Assembly: GCA_029215795.1 (NCBI GenBank)
Contig: JARDYH010000002.1
Coordinates: 65,263,001 to 65,327,000 of the forward strand
Length of the DNA stretch: 64,000 bases
Direction of reading: 5' to 3'
DNA from: Anniella stebbinsi
Taxonomy: Eukaryota > Chordata > Lepidosauria > Squamata > Anniellidae
The notes beneath the pieces were generated by a model that was not told the origin of the DNA, did no database searches, and saw nothing but the letters and a program-made list of their open reading frames with translations. Below are positions 34,617 to 44,700 of the stretch, piece by piece. Positions within the stretch are counted from its first letter, which is position 1; each line of letters starts with the position of its first letter. Made by a program: the position numbers and the translations under genes.

Positions 34617-37142
34617 ATGAAGCGTGGCACTCAAAGGGGGGGTGCTCCCAAGGCAGCATTTGGGAGAGGCCGCTCTGGGCATGGCGCTGCTGCTGCTGCT
34701 GCTGGGACCAGCAGCAGGCAGCCTACTTCCACACCCCCAGTTAAACTGAGGCGTTCTCCACTGGGGCAGCAGAAGCAGGCAGAGGCAACTCAAAGTAGTG
34801 CCTGCAGGGCACTCTTTCAGCAACATGAGGCAGGTGCTGGGAGCAGCAGTGGGCATGAAGAAGGAGCACTATATTATCCAGCTCCTTCTTTGGTGGGTGA
34901 GCCTGTGAACCCGCTGACTGATCTTTTCCCAGATCTTGTGGAAGTCAGCGAGGTTCAGAGTGAGAAGGAGGACTCTGATGTGGGGCAAGAGGAAGAGCAG
35001 GCAGCACCAGAGACTTACTCTCCACAATCCGTCCTCTCTTCCACTCATTCCCTTGCTCCTGAGGTGACACCACAGAGCGAAGGCGCCGGCAGGCCGTCTG
35101 TGTCACCCCAGAAGCGACAGGCAAGCAAGGTGTGGGACCACTTTGAGGTGGCAGTGGATTCCCGCTTTGCTGTCTGTCGCCACTGCAAGATGTCAGTGAG
35201 CAGGGGAAAAATGCCAGGCCACTTCACCACCACGAACCTCACCCGCCACATGCAGAGGCACCACCAGTCTGTTTTGCTTGGGACCGAGGCGGGCACCTCG
35301 CAGCAGACTGGTGCTAGCGGCAAGGGCAAGCAGAAGGCTCCTGCAACTTCTGCCAGCTCTCGACCTCCCATCCCCAAGAGGCTTCGCCAGGCCACCATGG
35401 AAGAGATGGGGTGGGGGAAGTATGGAGCCACAAGGTGGCGTTTTCCAGCGCCCAACCAGATCACCAATTGCATCGGTGAGATGGTGGCGTTGGATGACCA
35501 GCCATTCAGCCTCGTCGAGAACGCAGGCTTCAAGAGGCTGATGGCTCTTGTGGTTCCATACTACAAGCCGCCGTGTCGCACCACCCTGAGCAGGCGTGTG
35601 GTGCCCTCCCTGTACCAGGCATGCAGGGAGTTAGTTCTGGGTCGTCTGTGCCAGGCAGAGGCACAGAAGGTGCACTTCACTTCGGACATCTGGTCCAGCG
35701 AAGGAGGAGTGCACGCTTACCTGTCCCTGACGGCTCACTGGTGGGGAGCCTCAGGGCAGGAAGCACCCAGGACTTCTGGGACTGGGAAGGAGGGCTGCCG
35801 CTGGGCCCTCCTTCATACCGCAGTCATGGACCAGTCCCACACGGCGGAGGAGATTACGGAGGCCATGAACCGCATGGTGGCAGGGTGGCTGGGCGGGCAC
35901 CAGCACACCCGCGGTTACATGGTCACGGACGGGGGAGCCAATATGCTGAAGGCGGTGCGCGATGGCGGATTTGAGGGCATCCGCTGCATCGCGCACGTCT
36001 TCAACCTGGTCGTCAGGGATGGCCTTGGAGGCAGCAAGGCCCCTCTCCCTCCCCAAATCCGTAATCTCCTAGAGAGCTGCAGGAAGGTGGCTGGGCATTT
36101 CCACCACAGCGTGAAGGGCAGTCGGTTGCTGCGGGAGAAGCAGCAGGAGCTGGGACTTCCGCAGCACCGGCTAGTGCAGGACGTGGCAACACGTTGGAAC
36201 TCCACCTACCACATGCTCGAGCGTATGGTGGAGCAACAGCGTGTTGTCCACGAGATGTTCAGGGTCGGGGACATTGGCATCCAGGCCCCACTGTCCAGGC
36301 AGCAGTGGGAGGCCATGTCCCAGCTTCTGGTGGTCCTCAAGCCGTTCCTTGAGGCCACCGAGACCCTGAGCAGCAGCACTGCCCTTCTCAGCCAGGTGCT
36401 CCCCGTGGCCAGGCATCTCCAGAATCAGATGGGCGAGTTTCTGGAGGCCGGGGATGCCGTCACCGGCAGGCGCTTCCTGCCAGAGGTGCGGGAAGTGGTG
36501 ACGAGGCTGAGGGAAAGCCTATCCCGCCGGGTCCAGCCTCTCTACAACGAGAGGCAGTACATGTTGGCCACCATGTGCGACCCGCGCATCAAGGATGGGT
36601 TATGTGGGCAGACTTCCCGGGCAGGTTGGGTGGAAATGCTGGTGACGGACGTTCGGGCGGCCCGGGATGCCAGGATTGGGCAGGCAGAGGAGGAGCCCAC
36701 CGAAGCCCAGGCGCTAAGTCCGCTGAGCACCACCAGCAGCGGCGGCACCACCACACCCAGCAGGGGGACAGGCCAGGGGTTTTGGGACAAGGCTTTGCAG
36801 GCTGCGGTTGGGCATAGAGGCACTCAACCCAGCCGCCGCCAGGATGACGCTGCAGCAGCAGTGCAGCGTTACCTGGCGGAGCAGATGGAGGACGGCTCCA
36901 TCGAACCCCTGGCCTACTGGTCATCTCGGCGCCAGATGTGGCCTGATCTGGCGCGGGTGGCCATGGACAGAATCAGCTGCCCACCGTCCAGCGTTCCAAG
37001 CGAGCGGGTGTTTTCCATGGCGGGCGACGTGGTCACACCCCACCACTCTCGCTTGGACGCTGAGATTGTGGAGCAGCTGGTCTTCCTCAAGGTCAATCTG
37101 CCCCTGCTGGGATACCCCACCCTCATGCCCGCGGGGGAGTAA
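34617..37142 (+). CDS. hAT transposase with BED zinc finger
   Basis: 841 codons, uninterrupted, catalysing cut-and-paste transposition in the nucleus. Residues 1-160 are low-complexity (poly-Ala, Gln/Ser-rich, an acidic patch near 95-125). A BED finger follows: aromatic VWDHF at 172-176, Cys187, Cys190, His211, His215 (C-x2-C-x20-H-x3-H), which would bind the element ends. The RNase H-like core shows FTSDIWSS with Asp357, VTDGGANM with Asp438, CIAHVFNLVV, and VATRWNSTYHMLERM. The C-terminal dimerisation segment has PSSVPSERVFSMAG with Glu796 as the likely third catalytic residue, completing D-D-E. The long spacing between the second Asp and Glu matches the helical insertion of Hermes-like hAT enzymes. 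All expected motifs are present, so activity is plausible. The gene is intronless and GC-rich compared with the AT-rich arms. No AATAAA was seen soon after the stop. Confidence 0.95.
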   Translation: MKRGTQRGGAPKAAFGRGRSGHGAAAAAAGTSSRQPTSTPPVKLRRSPLGQQKQAEATQSSACRALFQQHEAGAGSSSGHEEGALYYPAPSLVGEPVNPLTDLFPDLVEVSEVQSEKEDSDVGQEEEQAAPETYSPQSVLSSTHSLAPEVTPQSEGAGRPSVSPQKRQASKVWDHFEVAVDSRFAVCRHCKMSVSRGKMPGHFTTTNLTRHMQRHHQSVLLGTEAGTSQQTGASGKGKQKAPATSASSRPPIPKRLRQATMEEMGWGKYGATRWRFPAPNQITNCIGEMVALDDQPFSLVENAGFKRLMALVVPYYKPPCRTTLSRRVVPSLYQACRELVLGRLCQAEAQKVHFTSDIWSSEGGVHAYLSLTAHWWGASGQEAPRTSGTGKEGCRWALLHTAVMDQSHTAEEITEAMNRMVAGWLGGHQHTRGYMVTDGGANMLKAVRDGGFEGIRCIAHVFNLVVRDGLGGSKAPLPPQIRNLLESCRKVAGHFHHSVKGSRLLREKQQELGLPQHRLVQDVATRWNSTYHMLERMVEQQRVVHEMFRVGDIGIQAPLSRQQWEAMSQLLVVLKPFLEATETLSSSTALLSQVLPVARHLQNQMGEFLEAGDAVTGRRFLPEVREVVTRLRESLSRRVQPLYNERQYMLATMCDPRIKDGLCGQTSRAGWVEMLVTDVRAARDARIGQAEEEPTEAQALSPLSTTSSGGTTTPSRGTGQGFWDKALQAAVGHRGTQPSRRQDDAAAAVQRYLAEQMEDGSIEPLAYWSSRRQMWPDLARVAMDRISCPPSSVPSERVFSMAGDVVTPHHSRLDAEIVEQLVFLKVNLPLLGYPTLMPAGE

Positions 37143-37716
37143 TTGGCAGGCACCCCCCATCCATCCCACACCTTTGGGCAGGCACCGGCAGGCCCTTGAT
37201 TTTTTAATTCTTATTTTCGGTTAATTAATTTTCTTTACTTTAATTTACTGGCTGTGTTGTTTACAGCTCAGTAACTCAACTCTGAACGATGGATCCCGAA
37301 GGGATCTAGTTTCTTCTCCTAGCCTCTTACATTGAGGGGATGCACAAGCATCTCACACATTCTATGTTGTTTGACTTGAACCAATGTGCTTGCACGTGTG
37401 CCTCTGAAATTGGACTCCGATGGCTCCCTCCAGGCCTTCTGTAAGGTCCCACACTTCCATGGGCGTTTCTTCTTGTAAGACCACGTCAGAGGCTCATGAG
37501 AACTTTGGATAAGAAGAAGGCTTAATTTTATCGCCAAGGAACGCATGCACCTCTCTGACTATGAACGAAGGACGCGATAGGATTCCTCTTCCAGGCTCCT
37601 ACATTGAGTGGATGACAAGCAGCATCCCACACTGTTTCTGACTGTGTCTTTTGGACTTATGTGGCAGCCTTGCAGGGCTGTCACTGTGTGTTGTGTTTAT
37701 TTTGGCTATATGATTT
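37143..37716. other. Transposase 3' region with diverged duplication
   Basis: About 37290-37360 and 37560-37640 are diverged direct copies: both have GAACGA, then CTTACATTGAG or CCTACATTGAG, then GCATC(T/C)CACAC. No coding frame and no AATAAA were seen. Confidence 0.5.
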
Positions 37717-39302
37717 AAAAAACTGCCTGCCCGCCTGCCCGCCTGCTAGGTTGCCGCCATTGTGAAGTAGCCGGAATGCGTGGGCTGGTCTCACGGTTTC
37801 ATTGCTTACTTGTGCAATGCGCAAGCGCCTGGCATCATGCCCGCCTCTGCCTCTGCCTCTGCCTGCCTGCCTGCCCGCCTGCTAGGTTGCCGCCATTGTG
37901 AAGTAGCCGGAATGCGTGGGCTGGTCTCACGGTTCTATTGCTTACTTGTGCAATGCGCAAGCGCCTGGCATCATGCCCGCCTCTGCCTCTGCCTCTGCCT
38001 GCCCGCCTGCCCGCCTGCTAGGTTGCCGCCATTGTGAAGTAGCCGGAATGCGTGGGCTGGTCTCACGGTTCTATTGCTTACTTGTGCAATGCGCAAGCGC
38101 CTGGCATCATGCCCGCCTCTGCCTCTGCCTCTGCCTCTGCCTCTGCCTGCCTGCCTGCCCGCCTGCTAGGTTGCCGCCATTGTGAAGTAGCCGGAATGCG
38201 TGGGCTGGTCTCACGGTTCTATTGCTTACTTGTGCAATGCGCAAGCGCCTGGCATCATGCCCGCCTCTGCCTCTGCCTCTGCCTGCCCGCCTGCCCGCCT
38301 GCTAGGTTGCCGCCATTGTGAAGTAGCCGGAATGCGTGGGCTGGTCTCACGGTTCTATTGCTTACTTGTGCAATGCGCAAGCGCCTGGCATCATGCCCGC
38401 CTCTGCCTCTGCCTCTGCCTCTGCCTCTGCCTGCCCGCCTGCCCGCCTGCTAGGTTGCCGCCATTGTGAAGTAGCCGGAATGCGTGGGCTGGTCTCACGG
38501 TTCTATTGCTTACTTGTGCAATGTGCAAGCGCCTGGCATCATGCCCGCCTCTGCCTCTGCCTCTGCCTGCCTGCCTGCCTGCCCGCCTGCCCGCCTGCTA
38601 GGTTGCCGCCATTGTGAAGTAGCCGGAATGCGTGGGCTGGTCTCACGGTTCTATTGCTTACTTGTGCAATGTGCAAGCGCCTGGCATCATGCCCGCCTCT
38701 GCCTCTGCCTCTGCCTGCCTGCCTGCCTGCCCGCCTGCCCGCCTGCTAGGTTGCCGCCATTGTGAAGTAGCCGGAATGCGTGGGCTGGTCTCACGGTTCT
38801 ATTGCTTACTTGTGCAATGTGCAAGCGCCTGGCATCATGCCCGCCTCTGCCTCTGCCTCTGCCTGCCTGCCTGCCTGCCCGCCTGCCCGCCTGCTAGGTT
38901 GCCGCCATTGTGAAGTAGCCGGAATGCGTGGGCTGGTCTCACGGTTCTATTGCTTACTTGTGCAATGTGCAAGCGCCTGGCATCATGCCCGCCTCTGCCT
39001 CTGCCTCTGCCTGCCTGCCTGCCTGCCCGCCTGCCCGCCTGCTAGGTTGCCGCCATTGTGAAGTAGCCGGAATGCGTGGGCTGGTCTCACGGTTCTATTG
39101 CTTACTTGTGCAATGTGCAAGCGCCTGGCATCATGCCCGCCTCTGCCTCTGCCTCTGCCTGCCTGCCTGCCTGCCCGCCTGCCCGCCTGCTAGGTTGCCG
39201 CCATTGTGAAGTAGCCGGAATGCGTGGGCTGGTCTCACGGTTCTATTGCTTACTTGTGCAATGTGCAAGCGCCTGGCATCATGCCCGCCTCTGCCTCTGC
39301 CT

Positions 39303-39333
<31 letters not shown>

Positions 39334-39734
39334 CTAGGTTGCCGCCATTGTGAAGTAGCCGGAATGCGTGGGCTGGTCTCACGGTTCTATTGCTTACTTG
39401 TGCAATGTGCAAGCGCCTGGCATCATGCCCGCCTCTGCCTCTGCCTCTGCCTGCCTGCCTGCCTGCCTGCCCGCCTGCTAGGTTGCCGCCATTGTGAAGT
39501 AGCCGGAATGCGTGGGCTGGTCTCACGGTTCTATTGCTTACTTGTGCAATGTGCAAGCGCCTGGCATCATGCCCGCCTCTGCCTCTGCCTCTGCCTGCCT
39601 GCCTGCCTGCCTGCCCGCCTGCTAGGTTGCCGCCATTGTGAAGTAGCCGGAATGCGTGGGCTGGTCTCACGGTTCTATTGCTTACTTGTGCAATGTGCAA
39701 GCGCCTGGCATCATGCCCGCCTCTGCCTCTGCCT

Positions 39735-39765
<31 letters not shown>

Positions 39766-39892
39766 CTAGGTTGCCGCCATTGTGAAGTAGCCGGAATGCG
39801 TGGGCTGGTCTCACGGTTCTATTGCTTACTTGTGCAATGTGCAAGCGCCTGGCATCATGCCCGCCTCTGCCTGCCCGCCCGCCTGCCTGCCT
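37717..39892 (+). repeat. Satellite, 15 units of 136/144/148 bp
   Basis: The core GGTTGCCGCCATTGTGAAG...GCGTGGGCTGGTCTCACGG recurs with the same point in each unit at 37780, 37916, 38052, 38200, 38336, 38484, 38632, 38780, 38928, 39076, 39224, 39368, 39512, 39656 and 39800. Length differences come only from the (CTCTGC)n and (CCTG/CCCG)n tracts joining the cores. Cores are nearly identical; from 38484 on, a shared GCGCAAG to GTGCAAG change marks a later-expanded subset. Open frames across it are artefacts of periodicity. Each core has a YY1-like complement ATGGCGGC and a C/EBP-like TTGTGCAAT. Confidence 0.95.
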
Positions 39893-41050
39893 GGAGGTGC
39901 CCATGCAGCTGTGACTTTGCCTCTGCCAGTGGGACTTTGCCTCTGCCACTGGGACTTTGCCTCTGCCACTGGGACTTTGCCTGGAGGGAGCTGTGCCAAA
40001 CTGTGACTTTGCCTGGAGGGAGCTGTGCCAAACTGGGACTTTGCCTGGAGGGAGCTGTGCCAAACTGTGACTTTGCCTGGAGGACCCTGTGCCAATGTGA
40101 CTTTGCCTGGAGGAGCCTGTGCCACTGGGACTTTGCCTGGAGGGAGCTGTGCCAAACTGTGACTTTGCCTGGAGGGAGCTGTGCCAAACTGGGACTTTGC
40201 CTGGAGGGAGCTGTGCCAAACTGTGACTTTGCCTGGAGGACCCTGTGCCAATGTGACTTTGCCTGGAGGGAGCTGTGCCAAACTGTGACTTTGCCTGGAG
40301 GACCCTGTGCCAATGTGACTTTGCCTGGAGGGAGCTGTGCCAAACTGTGACTTTGCCTGGAGGACCCTGTGCCAACGTGACTTTGCCTGGAGGAGCCTAT
40401 GCCACTGGGACTTTGCCTGGAGGACCCTGTGCCAATGTGACTTTGCCTGGAGGGAGCTGTGCCAAACTGTGACTTTGCCTGGAGGACCCTGTGCCAACGT
40501 GACTTTGCCTGGAGGGAGCTGTGCCAAACTGTGACTTTGCCTGGAGGACCCTGTGCCAATGTGACTTTGCCTGGAGGGAGCTGTGCCAAACTGTGACTTT
40601 GCCTGGAGGACCCTGTGCCAACGTGACTTTGCCTGGAGGAGCCTATGCCACTGGGACTTTGCCTGGAGGACCCTGTGCCAATGTGACTTTGCCTGGAGGG
40701 AGCTGTGCCAAACTGTGACTTTGCCTGGAGGACCCTGTGCCAACGTGACTTTGCCTGGAGGAGCCTATGCCACTGGGACTTTGCCTGGAGGACCCTGTGC
40801 CAATGTGACTTTGCCTGGAGGACCCTGTGCCAATGTGACTTTGCCTGGAGGGAGCTGTGCCAAACTGTGACTTTGCCTGGAGGACCCTGTGCCAATGTGA
40901 CTTTGCCTGGAGGGAGCTGTGCCAAACTGTGACTTTGCCTGGAGGACCCTGTGCCAATGTGACTTTGCCTGGAGTAGCCTATGCCACTGGGACTTTGCCT
41001 GGAGGAGCCTGTGCCACTGGGACTTTGCCTGGAGGAGCCTATGTGCCACT
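39893..41050 (+). repeat. 30/32-bp minisatellite with 184-bp higher order
   Basis: Units begin ACTTTGCCTGGAGG and end either GAGCTGTGCCAAACTGTG (32 bp) or ACCCTGTGCCAATGTG / AGCCTATGCCACTGGG (30 bp). From about 40337 the same ordered set of six units repeats every 184 bp (landmarks 40337, 40521, 40705). Long frames on both strands here are by-products of the repeat. It ends in a unique stretch leading to AATAAG|GTAAGTG at 41085/41086. Confidence 0.9.
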
Positions 41051-41249
41051 GGAGTCCTCCGATCCACAGCCGCCGCACGAATAAGGTAAGTGTGTGCAGT
41101 CAACGCAGGGACACCTGAGAGTGTCCAGAAGTGGGGCAGTGTGAGATCTTACTTCCGAGTAAGCAAGCAGACTGCCCATCTGCCCCAGCCACGGCCGCAT
41201 GGAGGTGGCCCCTCGATTCACGTCGCCCCTACGACTCAGGTAAGAGTGC
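41051..41249 (+). other. Candidate 5' exon edge and truncated exon B
   Basis: A consensus donor AATAAG|GTAAGTG lies at 41085/41086. At about 41178-41239 there is a 62-bp 3' part of the exon B sequence (ACTGCCCATCTGCCCCAGCC onward), ending ACTCAG|GTAAGAG at 41239/41240. Its upstream junction joins intron sequence (GAGTAAGCAAGCAG) directly to mid-exon sequence, so it is a recombinant, lacking the normal polypyrimidine tract. Confidence 0.55.
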
Positions 41250-41427
41250 AGGCAGAGTGGCCATATAGAAAAGAAGGCAGGGCCCCTGCACCTTTAACTG
41301 TTGTGATGAAGAGGGAATCTCAGCAGGAACTAATTCCATACAAATGACACTGGCAGAAATTCCCTTTTCTCTACAACTGCTGAAGTTAGGAACCCTGACC
41401 TGGATTTGATCTGGTCAGCCTAACGTA
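41250..41427 (-). mobile_element. Half of a TAGGGTGACC-type MITE
   Basis: Runs from GAGTGGCCATATAGAAAAGAAG to GATCTGGTCAGCCTA. It matches the right half of 53379-53698 (GTTGTGATGAAGAGGGAAT, AATGACACTGGC). It lies inside the giant hAT, so it inserted into or was captured by an ancestor of that element. Confidence 0.6.
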
Positions 41428-41743
41428 GGGTGCTATTAGGAGTGAATGAATAACCCAAGGACAAAAGAAATGGTGATTCTCTAATGATCCGGTAAGCTGT
41501 GTCCTGCCAGACACAAAAGGATAGCCAATCCCTCTAACAATGGGCTCAGAAGAGTGATTTAGAAAGGGAGGGGTGCAGGAGAAAGAGGATTGCATCACAA
41601 ACCAGAGAAGTGTGCCGGTGGGAGACTAGTTACTAGGACTTGCATGTATTAATTAATACAAATCTTTATTTATTTTCCTTTCTTCTTTTGCAGTATAAAA
41701 GTATTTATGTAATATTCATTATCCCCCTCCTCTTCTTTTGCAG

Positions 41744-44700
41744 CCTATGGCACTCTCACTGCCACAGTGCCCGGGAAAGGAGAGACTTTGCCCATTACAT
41801 GCCAGCCTGCCCGCCCGCTGCTGATGCCGCCTGCCGCCTTCCAGATCGTTCCTGCGAGGCGGGCCAGCCGCCTTTCTTGCACAAGCCATGGGACTAGGGG
41901 TCCTCCAGGAGAATCTCACCGAGTCCTCAACGCCCTCAGGACTATGGTAAGTGTTCTGTGAATGGGGGGGGGCACCTTCCACCTAACTGAAGGTTGGCTG
42001 TCTGCCTGCTAACTTCCGAGTGAGCAGGCAGCCCCGTGTGCCTACTGGGGCGTGGGCACTCAGGACCGGGCAGATGCCAGTCCTGGGTGAGAGGGAGCCA
42101 ATGGTGGAAAAGTATGATTTATCTCATGTTAATTCTTTTCCCCCCCCCCCTCCTTCTTTTGCAGCCTATGGAACTCTTCGCCACTGCGCAAAGCGTACCC
42201 GTGAATCCAGACTGCCCATCTGCCCCAGCCACGGCCGCATGGAGGTGGCCCATCGATTCACGTCGCCCGCACGACTCTGGTAAGAGCCTGTCAGAGAGCT
42301 TACCCACGAGTAAGCAAGCAGGCAGCCCCGTGTGCCTGCTGGGGCGTGGGCACTCAGGACGGGCACATGCCAGTCTTGGGTGGGAGGGAGCCAGTGGTGG
42401 AAAAGTATCATTTTCCTCATATTCTTCCCCCCCCCCTTCTTCTTTTGCAGCCTATGGAACTCTTTGCCACAGTGCCCAGGAGAGATGGTAATGCAGACTG
42501 CCCACCTGCCCGTCACTGCCCGCCTGGAAGTGGCATCTTATCAACAACGCCCTCAGGAGGACTACGGTAAGTGTTCTGTGAATGGGGGGGCACCTTCCAC
42601 CTAACTAAAGGGTGGCTGTCTGCCTGCTAACTTCCGAGTGAGCAGGCAGCCCCGTGTGCCTGCTTTGGCGTGGGCACTCAGGAAGGGCAATCCTGGGTGG
42701 AAGGGAGCTGGTTGTGTTAAAGTGGTCAACTAATATTCATTCTTTTCCCCCCCCCCTCCTTCTTTTGCAGCCTATGGAACTCTTCGCCACTGCGCAAAGC
42801 GTACCCGTGAATCCAGACTGCCCATCTGCCCCAGCCACGGCCGCATGGAGGTGGCCCATCGATTCACGTCGCCCGCACGACTCTGGTAAGAGCCTGTCAG
42901 AGAGCTTACCCACGAGTAAGCAAGCAGGCAGCCCCGTGTGCCTGCTGGGGCGTGGGCACTCAGGACGGGCACATGCCAGTCTTGGGTGGGAGGGAGCCAG
43001 TGGTGGAAAAGTATCATTTTCCTCATATTCTTCCCCCCCCCCCTTCTTCTTTTGCAGCCTATGGAACTCTTTGCCACAGTGCCCAGGAGAGACGGTAATG
43101 CAGACTGCCCACCTGCCCGTCACTGCCCGCCTGGAAGTGGCATCTTATCAACAACGCCCTCAGGAGGACTACGGTAAGTGTTCTGTGAATGGGGGGGGGC
43201 ACCTTCCACCTAACTGAAGGTTGGCTGTCTGCCTGCTAACTTCCGAGTGAGCAGGCAGCCCCGTGTGCCTACTGGGGCGTGGGCACTCAGGACCGGGCAG
43301 ATGCCAGTCCTGGGTGAGAGGGAGCCAATGGTGGAAAAGTATGATTTATCTCATGTTAATTCTTTTCCCCCCCCCTCCTTCTTTTGCAGCCTATGGAACT
43401 CTTCGCCACTGCGCAAAGCGTACCCGTGAATCCAGACTGCCCATCTGCCCCAGCCACGGCCGCATGGAGGTGGCCCATCGATTCACGTCGCCCGCACGAC
43501 TCTGGTAAGAGCCTGTCAGAGAGCTTACCCACGAGTAAGCAAGCAGGCAGCCCCGTGTGCCTGCTGGGGCGTGGGCACTCAGGACGGGCACATGCCAGTC
43601 TTGGGTGGGAGGGAGCCAGTGGTGGAAAAGTATCATTTTCCTCATATTCTTCCCCCCCCCTTCTTCTTTTGCAGCCTATGGAACTCTTTGCCACAGTGCC
43701 CAGGAGAGACGGTAATGCAGACTGCCCACCTGCCCGTCACTGCCCGCCTGGAAGTGGCATCTTATCAACAACGCCCTCAGGAGGACTACGGTAAGTGTTC
43801 TGTGAATGGGGGGGGGCACCTTCCACCTAACTGAAGGTTGGCTGTCTGCCTGCTAACTTCCGAGTGAGCAGGCAGCCCCGTGTGCCTGCTTTGGCGTGGG
43901 CACTCAGGAAGGGCAATCCTGGGTGGAAGGGAGCTGGTTGTGTTGAAGTGGTCAACTAATATTCATTCTTTTCCCCCCCCCCTTCTTCTTTTGCAGCCTA
44001 TGGCACTCTCACTGCCACAGTGCCCGGGAAAGGAGAGACTTTGCCCATTAAATGCCAGCCTGCCCGCCCGCTGCTGATGCCGCCTGCCGCCTTCCAGATC
44101 CTTCCTGCAAAGAGAGCAAGCCGCCCTCCTCGCACAAGCCATGGGACTTGGCATTCGCCCTCAAGGAGAATGTCACCCAGTCCCCAAAGCCGCTGTTGGA
44201 CTTTGCCCATTAAATGCCAGCCTGCCCGCCCGCTGCTGATGCCGCCTGCCGCCTCCCAGATCCTTCCTGCAAAGAGAGCAAGCCGCCCTCCTCGCACAAG
44301 CCATGGGACTTGGCATTCGCCCTCAAGGAGAATGTCACCCAGTCCCCAAAGCCGCTGTTGGACTTTGCCCATTAAATGCCAGCCTGCCCGCCCGCTGCTG
44401 ATGCCGCCTGCCGCCTTCCAGATCCTTCCTGCAAAGAGAGCAAGCCGCCCTCCTCGCACAAGCCATGGGACTTGGCATTCGCCCTCAAGGAGAATGTCAC
44501 CCAGTCCCCAAAGCCGCTGTTGGACTTTGCCCATTAAATGCCAGCCTGCCCGCCCGCTGCTGATGCCGCCTGCCGCCTTCCAGATCCTTCCTGCAAAGAG
44601 AGCAAGCCGCCCTCCTCGCACAAGCCATGGGACTTGGCATTCGCCCTCAAGGAGAATGTCACCCAGTCCCCAAAGCCGCTGTTGGACTTTGCCCATTAAA

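Noticed and set aside
37717..39892. CRISPR-like regular repeats
   Set aside because: The units are contiguous satellite copies without unique spacers, in a vertebrate-type genome.
39076..40350. 424-codon plus-strand open frame over the satellite and minisatellite
   Set aside because: The frame exists because several units are multiples of three or lack stops; units of 136 and 148 bp shift frame, and no start, splice or domain evidence supports it.
39131..41078. Minus-strand open frames of 414, 407 and 305 codons
   Set aside because: They overlap each other in different frames across near-identical repeats, as expected from stop-poor tandem repeats.
42020..43834. Several 80-187 codon unspliced frames over exon B/C segments
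   Set aside because: They read through poly-C acceptor tracts and introns; the spliced model explains the same exon frames better.
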